A stretch of 10,058 nucleotides of DNA from an uncultured Candidatus Saccharibacteria bacterium (GTDB lineage Bacteria; Patescibacteria; Saccharimonadia; Saccharimonadales; UBA6022), in contig CAMLGO010000023.1 of assembly GCA_946479665.1 (NCBI GenBank), forward strand, positions 1 through 10,058. The letters run 5' to 3'. The notes under the pieces are model-generated. The model was not told the origin of the DNA and searched no databases. It saw only the letters and a program-made list of their open reading frames with translations. Positions 1 through 4,749 of this stretch are shown here, piece by piece. A program made the translations under genes and the position numbers. Position 1 is the first letter of the stretch. Each line of letters starts with the position of its first letter.

Positions 1-112
1 TTTATTGCAGCTTGGATTTATTGAACGTACGCCGCGTGGACGACGCGTAACGGCCAAGGCATATAAGCATCTTGGGCGAGTGCATCCTGTAGCAGAGGCA
101 AATATAGCGTAA
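1..112 (+). CDS. ruvB: RuvB C-terminal end (partial), Holliday junction helicase ATPase
   Basis: Only the last 36 codons are present; the gene begins before the window. Reading from base 2, the peptide contains [18 protein letters not shown] and ends in ...VAEANIA before TAA at 110-112. The G-F-I-x-R-T-P-R-G-R block is the hallmark end of the winged-helix DNA-binding domain of RuvB. RuvB is the hexameric AAA+ motor that drives branch migration of Holliday junctions with RuvA during recombinational repair, in the cytoplasm. A repair role fits recA and recX nearby on the same strand. The stop codon lies only 3 bases before the extended -10 promoter of the next gene, and no terminator separates them, so some read-through is likely. 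The ATPase domain cannot be seen, so the identification rests on this C-terminal motif alone, but the motif is distinctive. Confidence 0.87.
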   Translation, partial: LLQLGFIERTPRGRRVTAKAYKHLGRVHPVAEANIA

Positions 113-115
113 TAT

Positions 116-124
116 TGCTATAAT
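116..124 (+). promoter_or_regulatory. Extended -10 promoter giving a leaderless start for the PH-like membrane protein gene
   Basis: TGcTATAAT is a perfect consensus extended -10 element. Six bases separate the last T from the ATG at 131, so the expected transcription start is the A of the start codon. No -35-like hexamer sits 16-18 bases upstream, as is usual for extended -10 promoters. No Shine-Dalgarno sequence is present. The promoter is packed directly behind the ruvB stop codon. Confidence 0.75.
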
Positions 125-130
125 GTAAGC

Positions 131-895
131 ATGAAACCCGAACAGCCATCAGTGACCCCGCCAGACTACAACCAGCCCGTTGCCTACGACGCAGAGGGCC
201 GCCCACTGTACGCACACCCTCCCGTGCAGACTATGCCGGAAGCTCCGGTTGCAGCGCCCCAGATCGTTCACTTCTCACGTTCGGTTGAGCCGGTGAAGTA
301 TGAAGTGAGTCCTGAAGTAAAGGCTAAGCACGACGCATCGGTGCAACAGTATCCTTTCTTGAATCTTAGTGATGCCGAGTATATCATTAGCGCCGTGCGC
401 CGTCATCCGATTGGCCTCGTCGTGCCAGTTGGACTCACGGTACTTTTACTTGGTATGCTGCTATTTTTCCTTTTTGGTTACAATAGCATCGCGGCGAGTA
501 GTACGACATTCACGTTTCCGGCGCTACAGGATGTATTCTTTCCGCTAGTTGCTCTCATGGCGGCTATTACGTTTGGTGGATTCGCAGTTATTTACGTCTA
601 TCTTGCCAATAAATTTTTCCTGACAAATGAGAGCGTGATTCAGGAAGTGCAGTTCAGCCTCTTTTCTCGTCATGAACAAACTGTCAGCCTGGGTAATATC
701 GAGGATGCTAGTTTTCGCCAAGAGGGTATATTGCAGAGCCTTCTCGACTACGGATCGATTCGTCTATCGACCGAGGGTGACGAAACTACCTATCGTTTTA
801 AGTATGTTGCTAATCCAAAAGAGCAGATAGCACTACTCAATAATGCAGTTGAGGCCTTCAAGAACGGTCGTCCGGTTGATACTGACGAAAGTTAG
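131..895 (+). CDS. Two-helix membrane protein with bacterial PH-like (bPH_2/DUF304-type) domain
   Basis: This 254-aa protein has three parts. Residues 1 to about 75 are proline-rich, hydrophilic and probably disordered. Two transmembrane helices follow, at about 93-117 and 136-158, separated by a short Ser/Thr-rich loop. Residues about 161-240 look like a bacterial PH-like domain: an N-K-F-F-L-T-N-E-S-V-I opening, an LFSR-x-EQ strand, L-G-N-I-E-D, and then L-L-D-Y-G-S-I-R-L-S-T. That order of strands is typical of bPH_2 (DUF304) membrane proteins. The domain probably lies on the cytoplasmic face; its ligand and function are unknown. The ATG at 131 is chosen because a perfect extended -10 ends six bases before it, predicting a leaderless mRNA. 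The gene converges on the pseudopilin gene with a 3-base gap and no clear terminator. The domain family is fairly secure; the cellular role is not. Confidence 0.82.
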   Translation: MKPEQPSVTPPDYNQPVAYDAEGRPLYAHPPVQTMPEAPVAAPQIVHFSRSVEPVKYEVSPEVKAKHDASVQQYPFLNLSDAEYIISAVRRHPIGLVVPVGLTVLLLGMLLFFLFGYNSIAASSTTFTFPALQDVFFPLVALMAAITFGGFAVIYVYLANKFFLTNESVIQEVQFSLFSRHEQTVSLGNIEDASFRQEGILQSLLDYGSIRLSTEGDETTYRFKYVANPKEQIALLNNAVEAFKNGRPVDTDES

Positions 896-898
896 TTG

Positions 899-1291
899 TT
901 ATTTTGAACGATTTGTTTTAACAAAATCGGCTTCATTTTCGAGAGTGGTGCGAAGGTTGTAGCCTTTGCATTTATTGTCGGTACAATTGAGTGGTTCATA
1001 CCGATAGTTCGATGCGCTGTCGCCAAGTTTAACACCGAGCGGATCGGTAAAAAGTTCCGCTGGTACGGTGGTGAGGGTTTTTTCATCAATTGAGGCAGGA
1101 TAATAGCCATTTTTTGCGTGGAATGATTCTTCGAGGCCGTAGTAGATGGTATTGATGGCGACCTTGCGCTGTTCGTCGCGGCCGGCAATTTGCAGGTTGT
1201 TCTTCTGGATAAAGAAAAGCACACCGATGGCAGCAAGAAACACGATAGCAACGAGTAGTTCGATAATAGTAAATCCGTGAGCACGCTTCAT
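899..1291 (-). CDS. Type IV pseudopilin / prepilin (GspG/PilE-like)
   Basis: This 130-aa protein has a textbook class III prepilin signal: a short basic leader MKRAHG, predicted cleavage after Gly6, then F-T-I-I-E-L-L-V-A-I. Phe becomes +1 and Glu11 is the conserved Glu+5. The hydrophobic N-terminal helix spans residues 7-28 and would anchor the subunit in the membrane and form the pilus core. The globular part contains N-G-Y-Y-P at 61-65 and D-P-L-G at 83-86, as in GspG-like pseudopilins and small type IV pilins. Cys103 and Cys108 could form a disulfide loop near the C-terminus. The subunit needs a prepilin peptidase (PilD), which is not encoded in this window. It is probably assembled by the PilB-PilC-PilMNO machine encoded about 2.6 kb away. 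The ATG at 1291 is preceded by an extended -10 seven bases upstream. Whether it is the major pilin or a minor subunit cannot be decided from sequence. Confidence 0.88.
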   Translation of the reverse strand: MKRAHGFTIIELLVAIVFLAAIGVLFFIQKNNLQIAGRDEQRKVAINTIYYGLEESFHAKNGYYPASIDEKTLTTVPAELFTDPLGVKLGDSASNYRYEPLNCTDNKCKGYNLRTTLENEADFVKTNRSK

Positions 1292-1298
1292 TAGACTT

Positions 1299-1307
1299 AT
1301 TATAACA
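1299..1307 (-). promoter_or_regulatory. Extended -10 promoter of the pseudopilin gene, probably leaderless
   Basis: On the minus strand this reads TGtTATAAT. Seven bases lie between its end and the pseudopilin ATG, so transcription should begin at, or one base before, the start codon. No -35 hexamer or Shine-Dalgarno sequence is visible. It lies in the 99-base intergenic region shared with the divergent recA promoter. Confidence 0.72.
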
Positions 1308-1354
1308 CGAGGAAGCGAGTGAAAAGATTGCTCGCAAATTTTGCCTAAGGAACG

Positions 1355-1360
1355 TATAAT
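1355..1360 (+). promoter_or_regulatory. -10 element of the recA promoter, with a conventional leader
   Basis: TATAAT is followed by 30 bases before the recA ATG, so a leader of roughly 24 bases is expected. That leader carries a Shine-Dalgarno-like GAGAGGGG at 1376-1383, seven bases before the ATG. The -10 lacks the upstream TGn and no good -35 is found at 16-18 bases; the nearest candidate, TTGCTC at 1328-1333, is 21 bases away. recA is thus organised unlike the leaderless genes around it. I see no LexA-type operator. Confidence 0.6.
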
Positions 1361-1390
1361 AGAAATAGATTTTAAGAGAGGGGACTGACT

Positions 1391-2431
1391 ATGGCAGCGA
1401 AAAAGTCTGAAAAGGCCGCAATTGGTGAAAAGCCGGTGGCAAGTGAGGGAAAATTAAAGGCACTTGGGCTTGCTCAAGAGCAAATTAATAAGCAGTTTGG
1501 TGATGGTGCGATTCGCCGCCTTGGTGATACAACGACGGTTGATGTCGAACTTGTGTCATCTGGTGCATTGAGTTTGGACCTAGCGCTTGGTGGCGGATAT
1601 CCACGTGGTCGTATTATCGAAATCTACGGACCTGAGAGTTCGGGTAAGACGACACTAACACTCCACGCTATTGCCGAGATTCAGAAACAAGGTGGCACGG
1701 CAGCGTTCATCGATGCCGAACATGCACTTGACCCAGCGTATGCTCGTAAGCTTGGCGTTGATACTGACAATCTGCTCGTATCGCAGCCAGACAACGGTGA
1801 GCAGGCACTCGAAATTGCCGAAACGCTCGTACGCTCGAATGCGGTTGACCTCGTAGTGGTCGACTCTGTCGCGGCATTGGTGCCGCAGGCCGAGATTGAC
1901 GGCGACATGGGCGACAGCCACATGGGTCTTCAGGCGCGCCTTATGAGCCAGGCACTTCGAAAGCTGACTGGTATTATCAATAAGAGCAAGACGACAGTTA
2001 TCTTCATTAACCAGATTCGTATGAAGATCGGCGTGATGTTTGGTAATCCAGAAACCACTACCGGTGGTAACGCGCTGAAGTTTTATGCATCGGTTCGTCT
2101 TGATATTCGCCGAACGGGCCAGATCAAGAATGGTGAAGATATCATTGGTAACCGCACAAAGGTGAAGGTTGTGAAAAACAAGATCGCCCCTCCTTTCCGC
2201 GTTGCTGAATTCGATATTATGTATAACGAAGGTATTTCAAAGACAGGCGACGTGCTTGATCTTGCTGTTCTTCATAATATTGTTGGCAAAGCTGGCGCAT
2301 GGTTCGATTACAACGATGCCAAGATCGGCCAAGGCCGTGAAGCAAGCAAGGCGTACTTGAAGGAAAATCCTGAGGTGCTCAACGAGATTGATGCCAAGGT
2401 GCGCGCAAAGGTTGCCGAAGCCGAAGCGTAG
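1391..2431 (+). CDS. recA: RecA recombinase
   Basis: RecA binds single-stranded DNA as an ATP-dependent filament and catalyses homologous strand exchange in the cytoplasm. At 346 aa it has the normal length. Visible landmarks are the Walker A motif GPESSGKT at 80-87, F-I-D-A-E-H-A-L-D at 106-114 with the catalytic Glu at 110, and the Walker B strand L-V-V-V-D-S at 154-159. Also visible are the loop 1 region around 163-180 ([11 protein letters not shown]) and loop 2 with G-N-P-E-T-T-T-G-G at 218-226. The first 20 residues are a Lys/Ala-rich extension before the usual N-terminal helix. The C-terminal tail mixes Glu and Ala with Lys and is less acidic than that of E. coli RecA. The ATG at 1391 has a good Shine-Dalgarno sequence. 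An intrinsic terminator lies 19 bases after the stop, so recA is probably monocistronic. recX lies about 0.8 kb downstream on the same strand, beyond an opposite-strand gene. Confidence 0.98.
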   Translation: MAAKKSEKAAIGEKPVASEGKLKALGLAQEQINKQFGDGAIRRLGDTTTVDVELVSSGALSLDLALGGGYPRGRIIEIYGPESSGKTTLTLHAIAEIQKQGGTAAFIDAEHALDPAYARKLGVDTDNLLVSQPDNGEQALEIAETLVRSNAVDLVVVDSVAALVPQAEIDGDMGDSHMGLQARLMSQALRKLTGIINKSKTTVIFINQIRMKIGVMFGNPETTTGGNALKFYASVRLDIRRTGQIKNGEDIIGNRTKVKVVKNKIAPPFRVAEFDIMYNEGISKTGDVLDLAVLHNIVGKAGAWFDYNDAKIGQGREASKAYLKENPEVLNEIDAKVRAKVAEAEA

Positions 2432-2450
2432 AAGTATACGGTCACTATTT

Positions 2451-2482
2451 AAATACCCCGCTGTTATGGCGGGGTATTTTTT
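2451..2482 (+). terminator. Strong intrinsic terminator of recA
   Basis: A perfect 11-bp stem, AAATACCCCGC (2451-2461) pairing with GCGGGGTATTT (2469-2479), encloses a 7-base loop and runs into a T tract at 2477-2482. It lies between the recA stop codon and the end of the convergent membrane protein gene. On the other strand the stem is followed by TAAATAG rather than a T tract, though A-T pairs at the stem base may give some bidirectional activity. Confidence 0.93.
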
Positions 2483-2489
2483 GTGGCAT

Positions 2490-3041
2490 CTATTTTTGCT
2501 TATTGGCGTCGGCAGCTGCTTGATTCTTCCAGGCAAACCACCAAAGAAGACCAAAGGTGATGCTAACGACGACGGTAAGTACCATGCTGCCGTAGAGTGC
2601 TACGGTCGTGAACGAAGTGATAAAATCACGACTATTGTCATTTGCTGGCATGTCTTTAACGGCAATATCAACCGCCTGTTTGATCGTCTCATTGACGAAT
2701 AGGAAGCTTACGGCAACACTAAGAATTGAGGCTGCGTAGGTCCCAAGCTTAATCCAGAGGCCAAGTAGTTTCTTTTGCCAGAGAAGGACGAGCGCGACAA
2801 TTGCGGCTGGGAGGACGATAAGGGTGTCGATGAGGCTTACGATTGAGACCGTTGGGTTAGTACGGAGCTCATTGAGGGCCTGGGGAATCGCGAAGAGGCT
2901 CAGTAAACTAAAAGAGGTACCAATGGTGCTGAGGATAAGCATTGTAAGATAGAATTTTGTGTAACGCCCTTCTTTGTATAGAGGGGTTGTTTGCGGTGCT
3001 GGCGGCGTGTCGAGTGATTGGGGTTGTTTATCTGCTGTCAT
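2490..3041 (-). CDS. Unrecognised four-helix membrane protein
   Basis: This 183-aa protein matches no family I can name. A hydrophilic, Pro/Gln-rich N-terminus (residues 1 to about 27) is followed by four hydrophobic segments, at about 29-50, 64-88, 92-114 and 146-170. A loop with several charged residues (D-I-A-V-K-D-M, N-D-N-S-R-D) lies between segments three and four. The tail is short, alanine-rich and basic (ending D-A-N-K-Q-K). An in-frame ATG at 3122 would add 27 residues. I prefer the start at 3041 because a perfect extended -10 (3048-3056) ends exactly six bases before it, and because the extra residues are not hydrophobic and would include the promoter. The gene converges on recA across the recA terminator and diverges from recX. 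Similar small multi-helix proteins are common beside housekeeping genes in Saccharibacteria; no function is inferred. Confidence 0.75.
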   Translation of the reverse strand: MTADKQPQSLDTPPAPQTTPLYKEGRYTKFYLTMLILSTIGTSFSLLSLFAIPQALNELRTNPTVSIVSLIDTLIVLPAAIVALVLLWQKKLLGLWIKLGTYAASILSVAVSFLFVNETIKQAVDIAVKDMPANDNSRDFITSFTTVALYGSMVLTVVVSITFGLLWWFAWKNQAAADANKQK

Positions 3042-3047
3042 AACTCG

Positions 3048-3056
3048 ATTATAGCA
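3048..3056 (-). promoter_or_regulatory. Extended -10 promoter giving a leaderless start for the four-helix protein gene
   Basis: On the minus strand this reads TGcTATAAT, identical to the element in front of the PH-like protein gene. Six bases separate it from the ATG at 3041. There is no recognisable -35 and no Shine-Dalgarno. It decides the start codon against the longer in-frame alternative at 3122. Confidence 0.75.
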
Positions 3057-3130
3057 TTGGTGAGCTGAGCGAAATGAAAGTTCACTTTTATTTCCGAGGC
3101 GATCCAATGTTACAATCAACACGACAGTAT

Positions 3131-3140
3131 TGCTATAGCA
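3131..3140. promoter_or_regulatory. Palindrome TGCTATAGCA in the divergent intergenic region
   Basis: This perfect 10-base palindrome reads as an extended -10-like TGCTATAGC on both strands. It lies in the 175-base region (3042-3216) between the four-helix protein gene and recX, the longest gene-free stretch of the window. It could be a weak second promoter for either gene or a protein-binding site. Downstream on the plus strand is an ATG at 3157, in frame with recX, preceded by GAGAG. Apart from the two mapped promoters, I see nothing else convincing in this stretch. Confidence 0.35.
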
Positions 3141-3201
3141 CTACAAGACGAGAGAAATGAGAGCTTGCTTACATTTGCGCGCGAGGCAAGCGTTTCAACA
3201 T

Positions 3202-3210
3202 TGCTATACT
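3202..3210 (+). promoter_or_regulatory. Extended -10 promoter giving a leaderless start for recX
   Basis: TGcTATACT ends exactly six bases before the ATG at 3217. No -35 hexamer lies at 16-18 bases and no Shine-Dalgarno is present. The spacing predicts transcription starting on the A of the ATG. It supports the start at 3217 over the in-frame ATG at 3157. Confidence 0.75.
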
Positions 3211-3216
3211 AGAGAT

Positions 3217-3855
3217 ATGCAAATAACCGCTATCACCCCGCAGCAAAAGGATAAGAATCGCGTCAATGTGATGGTTGATGGTAAGTATCGTTTTTCGCTT
3301 GATGTGTTTCAGTACGCCGACCTTGGCCTGAAGGTAGGGCAGGAATATAGCGATGAAGAACTGACGGCACTTGAGCAGGAAAGCGTATTTGGCAAGGTGT
3401 ATGTTCGTGCACTTGAATATTGCCTCATGCGGCCGCATAGCGCCAGGGAAGTTCGGGACTATTTATACAGGAAGACTCGCGATACGCGCACGAAGACGGG
3501 CGATATAAAAAAAGGTATTTCACCAGATGTAACGTCCCGCGTGTTCGACCGTCTGGTTGAGAAAGGCTATATTGATGATGAAAAGTTTACTCGATACTGG
3601 GTGGAGAATCGCAGTCTGGCAAAAGGGGCGAGCCGGAGAAAACTACAGGCCGAGCTACGTACCAAGGGTGTGGAATCGACCATTATCGAACGTTTCTTGG
3701 GTGAGACGGATAGAAGCGACAGTAGTGAGCTTCAGAAAGTTATCGCAAAAAAGCAAGCTCGATATCCTGACAGGCAAAAACTGATGCAGTATTTGGCTCG
3801 CCAGGGTTTCTCGTATGACGACATCACGGCTGCGCTTGATAAGCAGGACGATTAA
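3217..3855 (+). CDS. recX: RecX, regulator of RecA
   Basis: RecX proteins bind in the groove of RecA filaments and limit or modulate RecA activity. This 212-aa form has an N-terminal beta-rich region (I-T-A-I-T-P-Q-Q-K-D-K-N-R through L-K-V-G-Q-E-Y, residues 3-44), as in long Firmicutes-type RecX proteins. Three-helix RecX repeats follow: A-L-E-Y-C-L-M-R-P-H-S-A-R-E-V at 65-79, then F-D-R-L-V-E-K-G-Y-I-D-D-E-K-F at 110-124 (the most diagnostic stretch), and L-M-Q-Y-L-A-R-Q-G-F at 189-198. An in-frame ATG at 3157 would add 20 residues, but these lack the RecX N-terminal pattern and contain the promoter, so 3217 is chosen. The stop overlaps the stop of the convergent PRC-barrel gene by 3 bases at the codon level. 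It lies on the recA strand but is separated from recA by an opposite-strand gene, so it is transcribed independently. Confidence 0.92.
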   Translation: MQITAITPQQKDKNRVNVMVDGKYRFSLDVFQYADLGLKVGQEYSDEELTALEQESVFGKVYVRALEYCLMRPHSAREVRDYLYRKTRDTRTKTGDIKKGISPDVTSRVFDRLVEKGYIDDEKFTRYWVENRSLAKGASRRKLQAELRTKGVESTIIERFLGETDRSDSSELQKVIAKKQARYPDRQKLMQYLARQGFSYDDITAALDKQDD

Positions 3856-4436
3856 TTCTGGTGAGTCGTCGTTGCTTCTGGCTGGGGTGAGCTTCCGCGA
3901 AATGGATTATTGTAGTTTCGAATCGTTTGCGTGACCGGCTCGTGCGCTTTGTCTTCACTGGAGCGGACGATAATAGTGGTATCGTTAATTTCAATAATTT
4001 GCGAGCGGTGAACAAGAAGTTCAGTGTCGTTGAAGCTTTTAAGAAGCGGGCGCTTGACGTTAAGCTGCTCAATCACAAAGCTAGTGGCTTCGATTGTATA
4101 CGAGGTCACCTTACCAAGTTTGTGTTTTTTATCATCAATGACATTAAGGCCGATAAGATCGAATTGCAGGTCATATACTGATTGAATCTTGATAACGTCT
4201 TCGGGAGCGATAAACTCGTCACTTGAATCGACGATCATGCCAATATCGCTCAGTTCGCGAATGTCAACAATCCTCAGTAGCGATGGCTGGCGGTCAAGAA
4301 GCGGGCCAGATAGTTCGTAGGCGATAATACTAAGATTACGAGGATCGATAATCGCACGTGATGTACGAGCGAGTGCCGTACCCGTTTGCAGTCCCATGAT
4401 AGGTACGCCGATAAGTCGAGAGCCAAGAAGTAGCAT
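3852..4436 (-). CDS. Tandem PRC-barrel domain protein at the end of the pilus cluster
   Basis: This 194-aa protein appears to contain two PRC-barrel-like beta domains. The first spans about residues 3-85 (G-S-R-L-I-G-V-P-I, then A-I-I-D-P-R-N-L-S-I-I-A-Y-E-L, then I-A-P-E-D-V-I-K-I). The second spans about 93-160 (D-L-I-G-L-N-V-I-D, K-L-G-K-V-T-S-Y-T-I-E, H-R-S-Q-I-I-E-I). The repeating pattern of x-G-x-x-V/I-x-D, a ‘switch position’ strand and a closing I-x-I strand is typical of the family. PRC-barrels occur in RimM, photosynthetic reaction centre H subunits and some archaeal division proteins, usually mediating protein contacts. There is no signal peptide or transmembrane helix; the tail (about 165-194) is polar and contains N-N-P-F. 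It lies 27 bases after the PilP-position gene and has its own promoter ending six bases before its ATG. A link to the pilus is inferred only from position. Confidence 0.8.
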   Translation of the reverse strand: MLLLGSRLIGVPIMGLQTGTALARTSRAIIDPRNLSIIAYELSGPLLDRQPSLLRIVDIRELSDIGMIVDSSDEFIAPEDVIKIQSVYDLQFDLIGLNVIDDKKHKLGKVTSYTIEATSFVIEQLNVKRPLLKSFNDTELLVHRSQIIEINDTTIIVRSSEDKAHEPVTQTIRNYNNPFRGSSPQPEATTTHQN

Positions 4437-4442
4437 ATCTAT

Positions 4443-4471
4443 AGTATAAGTGTTTTTGTCGGCTTACTCAA
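4443..4471 (-). promoter_or_regulatory. -35/-10 promoter giving a leaderless start for the PRC-barrel gene
   Basis: On the minus strand TTGAGT (4466-4471) and TATACT (4443-4448) are separated by exactly 17 bases, and six bases then lead to the ATG at 4436. Unlike the other leaderless promoters here it lacks the TGn element but has a -35. The -35 overlaps the final Val-Glu-stop codons of the upstream gene. The PRC gene can therefore be expressed separately from the pilus genes, although read-through is likely because no terminator intervenes. Confidence 0.72.
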
Positions 4472-4745
4472 CAAAGGGATTAATGCGACCAGTTGGAAAC
4501 GAAATATCTTCCGAGGCATCGCTACTCGTTTTGAGTTGATTGACACGCTCGATAGTTGTCGCATCAAAGACCGTGTCGACACCAACATCTTTGGTAGGCT
4601 GGGCTGATACTTGCAGAATGTTATTGAGCAAGAGAATGGCTACTGCCATGCCGCCTAGCACGATAAGTGAAAAGGTCAGCACATGGTAGCGATGAAAGAA
4701 GTTTGATAGTTGCTTTGGAAGTCCGTTGAGTGAGATGTTATTCAT
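4464..4745 (-). CDS. Short single-helix membrane protein in the PilP position
   Basis: This 93-aa protein starts 4 bases after the pilO stop, so it is almost certainly co-transcribed with pilMNO. It has a basic N-terminus (K11, R19, H18/H21), one transmembrane helix at about 22-45, and an extracytoplasmic tail of about 48 residues. The tail contains F-D-A-T-T-I-E-R-V-N-Q-L and ends in F-P-T-G-R-I-N-P-F-V-E. A single anchor, a short flexible tail and a terminal (G/R)-x-N-P-F recall the linker of PilP or GspC-type proteins, which often carry R-x-P-F-like motifs before their HR domain. The HR domain that docks on a secretin is missing here, as expected where no secretin exists. It has no good Shine-Dalgarno, so translational coupling to pilO is likely. 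I regard it as a PilP functional-position analogue, not a proven homologue. Confidence 0.78.
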   Translation of the reverse strand: MNNISLNGLPKQLSNFFHRYHVLTFSLIVLGGMAVAILLLNNILQVSAQPTKDVGVDTVFDATTIERVNQLKTSSDASEDISFPTGRINPFVE

Positions 4746-4749
4746 AATA

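Noticed and set aside
909..929. Stem-loop CGATTTG/CAAAATCG as a terminator for the PH-like protein gene
   Set aside because: It has a bulge, is A-T rich, lies inside the pseudopilin coding region, and is not followed by a T tract on the plus strand.
892..1284. A second 130-codon minus-strand open frame overlapping the pseudopilin gene
   Set aside because: It is the out-of-frame shadow of the pseudopilin. Its translation is low-complexity Ser/Leu/Pro text without family motifs, while the other frame has a clear prepilin signal.
1292..1390. LexA/SOS box upstream of recA
   Set aside because: I found neither a Gram-positive (CGAAC-N4-GTTCG) nor an E. coli type (CTGT-N8-ACAG) operator. The only symmetry is the short GCGAGT/GCTCGC repeat, which matches neither.
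2388..2702. Plus-strand open frame running from the recA 3' end across the terminator
   Set aside because: It crosses the strong recA terminator and is antisense to the four-helix membrane protein; no recognisable motif.
3163..3191. GCTTGC/GCAAGC inverted repeat upstream of recX as a riboswitch or operator
   Set aside because: It has only 6 bp around a 17-base spacer, and it lies upstream of the leaderless promoter so would not be in the mRNA. No further structure supports it.
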